DNA of 40,981 bases from Eubacterium sp. (GTDB taxonomy: Bacteria; Bacillota; Clostridia; Lachnospirales; Lachnospiraceae), in contig JAFRWY010000099.1 in NCBI GenBank assembly GCA_017437905.1, positions 1-40,981 of the forward strand, written 5' to 3'. The notes under the pieces were generated by a model. It saw only the letters and a program-made list of their open reading frames with translations, did not search any database and was not told the DNA's origin. Shown in pieces: positions 31,631-39,863 of this stretch; position 1 is the first letter of the stretch; the number at the start of each line of letters is the position of its first letter. Position numbers and translations under genes: made by a program.

Positions 31631-32617
31631 ATGAAGCTTTACTTTGCCCCCATGGAGGGGATCACCGGATATGTATTCCGAAATGCATACGCCGCCTGCT
31701 ACGGTGGGATCGACACCTACTTCACGCCCTTCCTGTCGAACCCGTCGCTGAACCATATCGAGCACGGCGATGTTCTGCCCGAGCATAACGCAGGTCTGCA
31801 TGTGGTGCCCCAGATCCTTACCAACCGTTCGAATATCTTCGTCATGATTGCGAATACACTGAAGGACTTCGGCTACAGGGAAGTGAATCTGAACCTTGGT
31901 TGTCCCTCCGGCACGGTGGTGGCCAAGAAACGCGGGGCCGGAGCGCTCCGGGAGCCGAAGGAGCTGGACCGTCTTCTGGATGAGATCTTCGACCGGTCTC
32001 CCCTTCCCGTCTCAGTGAAATGCCGGATCGGCTTCTCCTCAGAGAATGAGTGGGAGGACATCCTGGAGGTGCTTCTCAAATATCCCATGACGGAGCTTAT
32101 CATCCATCCCCGGCTGCAGAAGGAGTTCTATAAGGGTGAGGTGCATATGGATGCCTTCCGTACGGCCTACCGGAGGATCCTGGATGCCGCTGCCGGGAAA
32201 TCTGCCGGTGCAACGCCCCTGCGTCTATGCTATAACGGTGATATCCGGACCATGGAGGACGCAAAACGGCTGGCAAAGGAATTCCCGGCACTTTCCGCCC
32301 TAATGCTGGGCCGCGGACTCCTCTGGGATCCGGGACTGATCCGCTCCCTCTCCGCATACTTCGACGAAGATAACCCCTCCCGGGAGGAGATTCCCGAAGA
32401 AGCCTATGACCGGGAGACCTTCCGGCATTTTCTTGATATGCTCTATGAGGGTTACCGGGCGGAAATGGACCGGGAAGGCCCGGCCCTGATGAAGCTGAAG
32501 GAGCTCTGGGCCTACATGAAGCTCTATGCGGGGCTTTACGATTCGGCCATGCGCCCCCTCTGGAAGACAAAGACCCTGGCGGAATACCGGGATGTGGTGA
32601 ACATGCTGCTTGGATAA
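31631..32617 (+). CDS. tRNA-dihydrouridine synthase family protein
   Basis: 328-residue FMN enzyme that reduces uridine to dihydrouridine in the D-loop of tRNAs. Seen: APMEGITGYVFRN near residues 6-18 (FMN-binding start of the TIM barrel), VNLNLGCPSGTV near 89-100 with the catalytic Cys, SVKCRIGF near 127-134, IHPRLQKEFYKG near 155-166 (His for phosphate/base), YNGDI near 196-200, and MLGRGLLWDP near 221-230. The C-terminal helical domain is complete. It resembles the DusC-like branch more than DusB by its short N-terminus. This is an impression. ATG 31631 has AAGGAG with 7-nt spacing. Confidence 0.92.
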   Translation: MKLYFAPMEGITGYVFRNAYAACYGGIDTYFTPFLSNPSLNHIEHGDVLPEHNAGLHVVPQILTNRSNIFVMIANTLKDFGYREVNLNLGCPSGTVVAKKRGAGALREPKELDRLLDEIFDRSPLPVSVKCRIGFSSENEWEDILEVLLKYPMTELIIHPRLQKEFYKGEVHMDAFRTAYRRILDAAAGKSAGATPLRLCYNGDIRTMEDAKRLAKEFPALSALMLGRGLLWDPGLIRSLSAYFDEDNPSREEIPEEAYDRETFRHFLDMLYEGYRAEMDREGPALMKLKELWAYMKLYAGLYDSAMRPLWKTKTLAEYRDVVNMLLG

Positions 32618-32766
32618 AGCGGGACCACCGCCCCCTCTTCTTTCCGAAGAAAGTGCATATTCTTGAAAAAAAGCACCTGAATTCAATATCAAACCACAGA
32701 GTGCATATTATAATAAACAAAACAAAGTGATACACAATTATCAGGAAACGCCGAGGTGACTGACCC

Positions 32767-34110
32767 GTGGCAAAAACGATCGACATGACGACCGGTTCCC
32801 CTTCGAAGCACATCCTCCGCTTTGCGGTACCGCTGCTTCTCGGGAACCTGTTCCAGCAATTCTATAACATGGTTGACACCGTGATCATCGGGCAGTTTCT
32901 CGGGAAATCTGCCCTTGCTTCCGTGGGTGCGACCGGTTCCATCTGCTTCATGATCATCGGTCTCTGTCTCGGTATCTGCGCCGGCTTCGGCATCCCCGTC
33001 TCACAGCGTTTCGGCGCCAAGGATTACAGTGAAATGCGCCGCTACGTGGCAAATGCCGCCTGGACCTCCATCGGTCTCTCGGTCATCATCACCACCACGG
33101 TGCTGATCCTCTGCGACAATATCCTGCAGGCCATGAATACGCCGTCGGACATTTATGACGGGTCTTATACCTATGTCTCCATCCTCTTCATGGGGATCCC
33201 CCTCACCATTATGTACAACCTCTGTGCCAGCGTGATCCGGGCCATGGGAGACAGCAGGACTCCGCTCTACTTCCTGATCATTTCCTCCCTGCTGAATATT
33301 GTTCTGGACCTGGCTTTTGTCAAGCCCTTCGGCATCGCGGGACCGGCCTGGGCCACCGTGATCTCCCAGTGAGTCTCCGGATTCCTGTGCCTTTTCTATA
33401 TGAGAAAGCGGTACAAGATCCTGCGGATGGAGCCCGGCGAAAGCCGACTCTCCTTCTCCCACGTGGGACGTCTGCTGATGCAGGGACTTCCCATGGGACT
33501 GCAGTACTCCATCACGGCCATCGGAAGCGTCATCCTGCAGGCCTCCGTCAACGACCTGGGATCCATTTACGTTGCCGCCATGACCGCCGGCCAGAAGATC
33601 TCCATCTTCTTCTGCTGCCCCTACGAGGCGCTGGGCAATACCGCAGCCACCTACGGAGGACAGAACATCGGGGCCGGACGGCCCGACCGGATCAATAAGG
33701 GTATGATCACGCTGCTGTTCTACGGCTTCGTCTACGCCGTGGCCGCCTGCGGAGTCCTCTTCCTCTTCGGAGGTGCCCTGTCCCGGCTCTTCATGGATCA
33801 GCCGGATCCATTCATTGAGGAAAATGCGCACCTGTTCCTGAAGTACAATTCCATCTTCTATTTCCTGCTGGCCATCGTAAATATCGTCCGCTTCATGATC
33901 CAGGGCATGGGCTACTCCATGCTGGCCATCACCGCCGGAATATTTGAAATGTTTGCCCGGGCGCTGGTAGGCTTCGTCTTCGTTCCGGAGTACGGCTATC
34001 CCGCAGCATGTTTTGCAAACCCGGCTGCATGGATCGCGGCGGATGTCTTCCTGATCACCGCATTTATCCTGATCGTCCGACGGGAGAAAAGAAAAGTCCT
34101 GCTTGCATAA
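32767..34110 (+). pseudogene. MATE family efflux transporter interrupted by an in-frame TGA
   Basis: Reads as a full 447-residue MATE drug/cation antiporter except for TGA at 33370-33372. The first part (201 residues) has SKHILRFAVPLLLGNLFQQFYNM-like start, GLCLGICAGFGIPVSQRFGAKD and ends VISQ. The second part resumes in the same frame with VSGFLCLFYMRKRY, QGLPMGLQYSITAIGS and NTAATYGGQNIGAG. Relatives typically have an Ala or Gly codon where the TGA stands, so a single base change (for example GGA to TGA) explains it. GTG 32767 is the start, preceded by GAGGTGA. If real, the product is six of twelve helices. An internal restart at 33400 has no good ribosome binding site. Could be a sequencing error or a young pseudogene. 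Confidence 0.85.
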
Positions 34111-34144
34111 AAAATCCGCGAACCCTTTAGTTCGCGGATTTTTT
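34109..34144. terminator. Bidirectional rho-independent terminator
   Basis: AAAAAATCCGCGAAC and GTTCGCGGATTTTTT are perfectly paired around a 6-nt loop. It ends the MATE gene on one strand and overlaps the last codons of the exonuclease gene on the other. Confidence 0.9.
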
Positions 34145-35152
34145 GCTCGGAGTCTTTCTCCGTCTTCTGGCTCTTCTGGCCTTTGCTCTTCTTTTTTCAG
34201 ACTCATGTCGTTTCAGTCTTTTCTTTTCCCGAAGCTCCTCCTGCCGCTGCTGCAGGCTCTGGAACCCGGCCTTATTCGTACGGGTGATCTTCTTCACAGC
34301 GTAAACCGTATCATCGCTTCCTTCGGAAGCACGGAACCGGATGCGTCCCTGAACATATCCGTGGATGAAGCACCGTCCCACGGCCATTTCCGTGTTCTGT
34401 GCGTTGGAAAACCACTGGACTCGGAGGGTCAGGCGACGTCCGCATTTCGGACATCTGAGTTCCGAGACCCCTTCATCCGCCATGGCCTCCGCCCGGCTGG
34501 AATACTCCACGGAGACATAGTCGATCACATTGTCATGTCTCTCATTTATGATATCCTCCGGCCGCTTCGGACGCTGATAGATATCTACCGTGAACTTGTC
34601 CCTGATATTTCCCAGCTTTGCGATCTGCAGGACCTGTGCCGTGTACCGGGCGTCACTGATGGCCGCATGGAAAGGTTCCGTCACCGGGATCTTCAGTGCT
34701 TCCACAGCCTTTTCCAGCTTGCAGATGGTCTTGTCCGGATCGTACTTGTCCGCGTAGATCTGCTGCAGATTATAGTACTTCACGGGATAGGGCAGGCGTT
34801 CCATGTGGTAGAAATCCATGTTGTTCTGCAGATAGAAGAGGTCTGACATTCCCCATGTACAGAACATCGGGTCCTCCCCGCACCATGCCAGGAATCGTGT
34901 ACAAACGTCCTTGAATTCCTTGCCTTCCCGCTGCAGATCCTGCTCATCATAGTTCAGCATATTGCGGATCGTATGATGTAATTTTTTGTAGACCCTCGGT
35001 GTGATGAGTTCGCGGAATTCCGACTCCAGCCGGTATTTGCTGTCCAGCTTCACAGCACCGATCTCAATGATCTCAAAGGGAAGACGCGGATGCTCACCGG
35101 CTCTGCCGTAAGCGCTCTGGTTCCACTCCAGATCCATGACGATGTACTTCAT
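34127..35152 (-). CDS. DEDDh 3'-5' exonuclease with basic C-terminal tail
   Basis: 341 residues. The N-terminal exonuclease domain (about 1-185) is of the RNase T / DNA polymerase III epsilon fold with DLEW (Asp7, Glu9), WGMSDLFYL with the second Asp near residue 104, and HAAISDARYT near 162-171 giving the DEDDh His and last Asp. This is close to the KapD/Eri-1-like branch. Then a possible zinc ribbon, LRCPKCGRRL with RCFIHGY (about 231-268). The final 45 residues are almost wholly Arg/Lys/Glu (KKRLKRHESEKRRAKARRARRRRK), fit for binding RNA or ribosomes. Cytosolic. Substrate unknown: small RNA or DNA ends. ATG 35152, with GAGGA upstream and a good promoter. Confidence 0.83.
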   Translation of the reverse strand: MKYIVMDLEWNQSAYGRAGEHPRLPFEIIEIGAVKLDSKYRLESEFRELITPRVYKKLHHTIRNMLNYDEQDLQREGKEFKDVCTRFLAWCGEDPMFCTWGMSDLFYLQNNMDFYHMERLPYPVKYYNLQQIYADKYDPDKTICKLEKAVEALKIPVTEPFHAAISDARYTAQVLQIAKLGNIRDKFTVDIYQRPKRPEDIINERHDNVIDYVSVEYSSRAEAMADEGVSELRCPKCGRRLTLRVQWFSNAQNTEMAVGRCFIHGYVQGRIRFRASEGSDDTVYAVKKITRTNKAGFQSLQQRQEELREKKRLKRHESEKRRAKARRARRRRKTPSKKSAN

Positions 35153-35197
35153 AAACTAAAATCCTCTAAGTTCCGAAATAAGTAAACAATCTTTCAC

Positions 35198-35226
35198 ATT
35201 TTACCACTTTTATCGGCGCTATGCAA
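35198..35226 (-). promoter_or_regulatory. Promoter of the exonuclease gene
   Basis: Minus strand: TTGCAT (35221-35226), 17-bp spacer, TAAAAT (35198-35203), about 45 bp before ATG 35152. Confidence 0.75.
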
Positions 35227-35249
35227 GATTGCGTTCATCAATACATCGA

Positions 35250-37151
35250 TCATAAACGAAGATACAGCATGATCTGACTGACATCCGCCGGCGATACGCC
35301 GGATATACGGGATGCCTGTCCGATGGACTGCGGCCGGACAGCCTCCAGCTTCTGCCGCGCCTCCTTGCGGAGATTCTTCACCTGGCTGTAATCCATATCC
35401 GCGGGGATCCATTTCTCTTCCATTTTCAGGAAATGCTCCACCTGCTTCTGCTGCCGTTTGATATATCCCTCATATTTGATGGAAATGTCGATCTGCCCGG
35501 CCACCTCTTCCGTAACCCCTTCTGTCGGGCGGTCCGGATCCAGCGGTGCCAGTACATCGTAAGTAAACTCCGGCCGGCGGAGAAGATCCGCCAGGGTGGC
35601 TGCAGTCCGAAGGGGTGCGGAATCATGCGCCTCCAGGAAGTCCTGGGTCTCCTTTGCGGCACCGATGGGCGTTGCTTCCAGACGTGCGATCTCCGATTCG
35701 ATCATTTCCTTCTTTGCCAGAAATCTCTGATACCGTTCTTCGGAGATAAGTCCGATCTCATATCCGATGGGAGTGAGCCGCAGATCCGCATTGTCCTGCC
35801 GGAGCAGCAGACGATACTCCGCCCGGCTGGTCATCATCCGGTAGGGTTCCTTCGTCTCCTTGGTCACCAGGTCATCGATCAGCACGCCGATATAACCGTC
35901 GGACCGGGAGAGAACCACGGGTTCCTTCCCCTGCAGCTTCCGGGCCGCATTGATGCCGGCGATCAGTCCCTGGGCGCCCGCTTCCTCGTAGCCGGAACTG
36001 CCGTTGATCTGACCTGCCGCAAAGAGTCCTTCCACCTCCTTGAATTCCAGGGAGGGACGAAGCTCCGTGGCAGAGATACAATCATACTCGATGGCATAGG
36101 CATTCCGGACGATCTTCGCATTCTCAAGTCCCGGTACGGAATGCACCATACGGTACTGCACATCCTCCGGCAGGGAGGAGGGCATGCCGTCCAGGTACAT
36201 TTCATCCGTGAACTCACCCTCCGGCTCGATAAAGAGCTGGTGGCGTTCCTTATCCGGGAACTTCATGATCTTATCCTCGATGGAGGGACAGTACCGCGGT
36301 CCCGTGCCCTGGATCACCCCGGAATAAAGGGGCGAACGGTGAATGTTCTCCCGGATGATCTCATGGGTCTCCTCATTCGTATAGGTGAGCCAGCAGGAGA
36401 TCTGCTCCCGGGCTATATCCTCCGGCCGGTTCTCAAAAGAGAAGGGAACGATTCTTTCATCGCCCTTCTGCTCGATGGTCTTGGAAAAATCGATGGACTT
36501 CCGGTCGATCCGCGGCGGGGTTCCGGTCTTGAACCGGCGGATCCCGATGCCCGCATCCGCCATGGAATCCGACAAATGATTGGCTGCGGAGAGTCCGTTG
36601 GGGCCGGTGTAGCTGATGGTCTCACCGTAAATGCACCGCGCCTTCAGATAAACGCCGGTGCAGAGCACCACGGCTTTCGCATGGTACACTGCGCCGGAGC
36701 AGGTCCGTACGCCCACCACACGCTTTGAATCCTTCTCTTCGCTCAGGATGACAGGCTCCACCAGCAGCTCCGTCACCTCCTGCTGCCGCAGGGTCAGATG
36801 CGGCTCCCGCTGCAGGGTGCGGCGCATTTCCTTCGTGTACTCGCCCTTATCCGCCTGCGCCCGGAGGGAATGTACCGCCGGTCCCTTGGACACATTCAGC
36901 ATCTTCGACTGAATGTAGGTCTTATCGATATTCTTCCCCATCTCACCGCCCAGGGCGTCGATCTCCCGCACCAGATGGCCCTTGGAGCTGCCGCCGATAT
37001 TCGGGTTGCAGGGCATCAGCGCCACACTGTCCATACTGACGGTAAAAAGGATCGTCTCAAAGCCGAGGCGTGCCGCTGCCAGCGCAGCCTCGCATCCCGC
37101 GTGCCCCGCTCCGACGATCACGATATCATAGGTTTCTTCCACATGTGTCAT
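35250..37151 (-). CDS. mnmG: tRNA uridine-5-carboxymethylaminomethyl modification enzyme MnmG
   Basis: 633 residues from ATG 37151 (GGAG about 9 nt upstream). The frame extends to a TTG at 37193 but those 14 codons are not family-like. With MnmE it installs the cmnm5/nm5 group at wobble U34 of several tRNAs. Seen: FAD-binding [13 protein letters not shown] near residues 11-23, [23 protein letters not shown] near 48-70, GTPPRID near 204-210, CPSIEDKI, and the C-terminal helical domain for MnmE and tRNA binding ([10 protein letters not shown]). Complete. Lies 83 nt after mnmE stop. The usual partner rsmG does not follow; an exonuclease gene does. Confidence 0.96.
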   Translation of the reverse strand: MTHVEETYDIVIVGAGHAGCEAALAAARLGFETILFTVSMDSVALMPCNPNIGGSSKGHLVREIDALGGEMGKNIDKTYIQSKMLNVSKGPAVHSLRAQADKGEYTKEMRRTLQREPHLTLRQQEVTELLVEPVILSEEKDSKRVVGVRTCSGAVYHAKAVVLCTGVYLKARCIYGETISYTGPNGLSAANHLSDSMADAGIGIRRFKTGTPPRIDRKSIDFSKTIEQKGDERIVPFSFENRPEDIAREQISCWLTYTNEETHEIIRENIHRSPLYSGVIQGTGPRYCPSIEDKIMKFPDKERHQLFIEPEGEFTDEMYLDGMPSSLPEDVQYRMVHSVPGLENAKIVRNAYAIEYDCISATELRPSLEFKEVEGLFAAGQINGSSGYEEAGAQGLIAGINAARKLQGKEPVVLSRSDGYIGVLIDDLVTKETKEPYRMMTSRAEYRLLLRQDNADLRLTPIGYEIGLISEERYQRFLAKKEMIESEIARLEATPIGAAKETQDFLEAHDSAPLRTAATLADLLRRPEFTYDVLAPLDPDRPTEGVTEEVAGQIDISIKYEGYIKRQQKQVEHFLKMEEKWIPADMDYSQVKNLRKEARQKLEAVRPQSIGQASRISGVSPADVSQIMLYLRL

Positions 37152-37234
37152 ATCCGAACACTCCGATTCCAAAGTTCTTATTCCTCTCAACAATAAAAGC
37201 CGTGCAGCGCGTCTCTTCGTCCGTAAAACCTCTT

Positions 37235-38821
37235 CTACTTTCCCATACAGAACTCTCTGAATATCTTATCCGCCAGATCATCCTCCAGCGTTTCGCCGGT
37301 GATCCTGCCCAGTGCTTCGTAAGCCGCCAGAAGATCGATGGTATAAAAATCTTCCCCAACGCCTGCATCCACACTGTCGGATACCCGCATCAGTGCATCC
37401 AGCGCATCCTGCAATGCTTCCTTATGCCGTGCGTTCAGCATATACTGCTCCTGGCTGTCCGAAAGCTTCCCTGCGAAGAAAAGTCCCTGCACCGCTTCCG
37501 CCAGACGTTCCTTTCCCTCTCCGGTGGCAGCGGAGATCTCCAGCACCCTGCCGGTCCGCTGTCCGGATCCGGAAGTATCCGTAGACGTCCCCTTATTTCC
37601 GGGCACCTCTTTCGTCCCCGCATTATCGCAAAGGATTCCGTGCGCCTCCAGCAACTGCTCCAGTTCTGCCGCCGTAATCACCGTGTCCAGATCATTTTTA
37701 TTAAGAAGCACCAGGATCGGTGCCGTTGTCCGGCCCTTCTCAGCCGGATCCCTGCTCCCGGAGATACTTCTAAGAAGCTCCGTATCCTCCTCCGAAAGAG
37801 GCTCCGCCGCATCGATCACCAGCAGGATAAGGTCCGCCGTTTCCACTGCCGCCTTCGCCCGCTGCACGCCGATCTGCTCCACTGCATCCGCCGTCTCACG
37901 GATCCCCGCAGTGTCGATCAGCACCAGCTGGACACCTCCCAGGATTGCCTTTTCTTCCAGGGTATCCCGCGTAGTCCCTGCGATCTCGGTTACGATGGCC
38001 CGCTCTTCTCCCAGAAGAAGATTCAGGATCGAGGACTTTCCCGCATTCGGCCGTCCCACGATGGCCGTACGGATCCCCTGCCGAAGCATACGCCCTTCCT
38101 CTGCACCTGCAATCAGTCCGCGGATCTGTCCCGTGCAATCCGCCAGCACCGTACGCATCCGGTCCGCATAATCCTCCAGACTGTAATTCTCCGGATCATC
38201 CAGCGCCGATTCAATAAATGCCGTCTCATACAGAAGCTTTTCACGGAGCTCGGAAACTGCGTTTTTAAGGCTTCCCTGCAGCTGCCGGAGGGATGCGGAA
38301 AGCGCGCTCTCATTTTCGGCCGCGATCACATCCATCACCGCCTCCGCCTCGGAAAGATCGATCCTTCCCCCGAGATACGCCCGCTTCGTAAATTCCCCCG
38401 GTTCCGCCAGCCGCGCACCGGCGGCGGTCAGTTCCTGAAGCACCCGGTTCAGCACCAGCGGTCCCCCGTGACAGGAAAGCTCCACCACATCCTCCGTGGT
38501 GTAGGTGTGGGGTGCCCGCATGACCAGTGCGATCACCTCATCCAATACCTCTTCCTGCCGGTCTTTCGACACAGACAGTCCGGCTTCTCCGGAGAGCGGT
38601 TCCCCGGAACCACCCCTTCCGATGCTTCCCTTATGATCACATCCACGCACCAGATGCCCGTATGCCGCCGTATAACTATTCAGTTCCGAGATCCTGCGCT
38701 TCCCGCGGAACAGCCGCTCCGCGATCGGGATCGCCTCCGGCCCGCTGAGCCGGACGATTCCGATCCCGGCACTTCCCGTGCCCGTTGCGATGGCGCAGAT
38801 CGTATCCTTATCTGAAATCAT
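37235..38821 (-). CDS. mnmE: tRNA modification GTPase MnmE
   Basis: 528 residues against about 450-460 usually. Seen: N-terminal folate-binding domain ([21 protein letters not shown]), helical domain, inserted G domain with GRPNAGKSS near 259-267, GTTRDT switch, DTAG, NKND, and the C-terminal FCMGK carrying the catalytic Cys. The extra length sits in two loops: a Gly/Ser-rich insertion near residues 60-85 ([18 protein letters not shown]) and another between NKND and SAATGEG, near 405-440 ([14 protein letters not shown]). Both are at surface loops of the family, so activity should be kept. ATG 38821 has GGAG. No jag or yidC gene stands upstream as in the canonical cluster. Confidence 0.95.
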   Translation of the reverse strand: MISDKDTICAIATGTGSAGIGIVRLSGPEAIPIAERLFRGKRRISELNSYTAAYGHLVRGCDHKGSIGRGGSGEPLSGEAGLSVSKDRQEEVLDEVIALVMRAPHTYTTEDVVELSCHGGPLVLNRVLQELTAAGARLAEPGEFTKRAYLGGRIDLSEAEAVMDVIAAENESALSASLRQLQGSLKNAVSELREKLLYETAFIESALDDPENYSLEDYADRMRTVLADCTGQIRGLIAGAEEGRMLRQGIRTAIVGRPNAGKSSILNLLLGEERAIVTEIAGTTRDTLEEKAILGGVQLVLIDTAGIRETADAVEQIGVQRAKAAVETADLILLVIDAAEPLSEEDTELLRSISGSRDPAEKGRTTAPILVLLNKNDLDTVITAAELEQLLEAHGILCDNAGTKEVPGNKGTSTDTSGSGQRTGRVLEISAATGEGKERLAEAVQGLFFAGKLSDSQEQYMLNARHKEALQDALDALMRVSDSVDAGVGEDFYTIDLLAAYEALGRITGETLEDDLADKIFREFCMGK

Positions 38822-38900
38822 GATATCTCCGTCATTTTCGCAGAATCAACCGATCCTGCATTTTTCATTACGTCTTCCCTCCCCCGGAAATGTTCCGCCG

Positions 38901-39284
38901 TTACGGATTCTCCCGGTGCAGGGATTCATGCTCCGCCTTGATATGAATGTAAGCATATGCCGCTGCCCAGTTCTGACTGGTTTCCGTCATCACGGCTTTC
39001 AGCGGAAAGCTGCACCTCTCATATTTTTTCAGCGCATCCAGGATCACGCCCAGCTTCTGATCCGAAAAGCCCGCAAAGATAAGCAGCGGCTCCTCGAATT
39101 CCGGTCCGTCATAAGGAAGCGGAAGATCCTTCATGGGCTGCAGCCCCGCCAGATATGCAAGTGTGCGGTTGTACTGCGGCCGCTCCACATATTTCATCTG
39201 TACCTTCAGAGGTGTAAGCAGATTCCGAAGATCATTTCGAACTCCCTTATCCGGAATCGCGAACATAAGAACGGTTTCTTTCAT
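38901..39284 (-). CDS. DUF3783 family protein
   Basis: 127 residues, cytosolic. The stretch PLLIFAGFSDQKLGVILDALKK, about residues 64-85, is the recognisable DUF3783 core. The N-terminal part (KETVLMFAIPDKGVRNDLRNLL) resembles a small alpha/beta fold. ATG 39284 has GAGGGG upstream with 9-nt spacing. The frame could start seven codons earlier without such a site. Function unknown in the family. It lies between the ArsC/Spx-family gene and mnmE on the same strand, with gaps of about 100 and 80 nt. Confidence 0.8.
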   Translation of the reverse strand: MKETVLMFAIPDKGVRNDLRNLLTPLKVQMKYVERPQYNRTLAYLAGLQPMKDLPLPYDGPEFEEPLLIFAGFSDQKLGVILDALKKYERCSFPLKAVMTETSQNWAAAYAYIHIKAEHESLHRENP

Positions 39285-39383
39285 GTAAATGTCCCCTCTA
39301 TCCATTCATACGCAGCGCTTCTTTGGCCGCTCCGTTTTGGTATCTCACCGGCCCTCTCAGCTGCGGCCGTCCACTGCCTGCTG

Positions 39384-39734
39384 TCAGATCACGGTCTCCC
39401 ACTCTGCTTCCTTAAAGCCGGTCAGTACGGTCTTCCCCTTCACCAGAAGCGGACGCTTCACCAGCATGCCGTCGGATGCCAGCAGCCGGAACTGCTCGTC
39501 CTCGCTCATATCCGGCAGCTTTTTCGAAAGCTCCAGCGCACGGTACTGCAGACCGCTGGTATTGAAGAACCGCTTCAGCGGAAGCCCGCTGTCCTTATGG
39601 TATTTCCGAAGCGTTTCCTCGTCCGGATGCTGCTCCTTGATATCCAGCAACTGGTATTTCACCCCACGATCATCCAGCCATTTCAGAGCCTTCTTGCAGG
39701 TGGTGCATTTGCTGTAGCAATAAACCTGAATCAT
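39384..39734 (-). CDS. ArsC/Spx-family thioredoxin-fold protein
   Basis: 116 residues. CYSKCTTCKKALKWL near residues 6-20 carries a CxxC (CTTC). Later elements RPLLVKGKTVLTGFKEAEW (near 93-111) are standard for the ArsC/Spx/YffB superfamily. Either a glutaredoxin-like reductase or an Spx/MgsR-type RNA polymerase regulator. Arsenate reduction is unlikely, since no ars gene is near. ATG 39734 has an ideal AGGAGG. The frame runs 22 codons further up but with no homology. Possible promoter at 39810-39838. Confidence 0.85.
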   Translation of the reverse strand: MIQVYCYSKCTTCKKALKWLDDRGVKYQLLDIKEQHPDEETLRKYHKDSGLPLKRFFNTSGLQYRALELSKKLPDMSEDEQFRLLASDGMLVKRPLLVKGKTVLTGFKEAEWETVI

Positions 39735-39809
39735 TTCAAACCTCCTTCTATGAAAATGTATCGCACGCGGCTTTTGCCCTGCGACACGTAAGTTCAACAT
39801 AACGATACA

Positions 39810-39838
39810 ATTCTATCACGGATTGTGCGGAATCTCCA
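39810..39838 (-). promoter_or_regulatory. Possible promoter of the ArsC/Spx-family gene
   Basis: Minus strand: TGGAGA (39833-39838), 17-bp spacer, TAGAAT (39810-39815). About 76 nt before the start codon. The -35 is weak. Confidence 0.4.
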
Positions 39839-39863
39839 CGGGAAAATCCCACACTTTTCATGG

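Noticed and set aside
33370-33372. TGA as selenocysteine or reassigned codon in the MATE gene
   Set aside because: No obvious SECIS-like hairpin directly after it, the family has no Cys at this place, and TGA ends other genes in the window.
39384-39734. Arsenate reductase function for the ArsC-family protein
   Set aside because: No ars genes nearby and a CxxC like Spx/YffB proteins. Only the superfamily can be supported.
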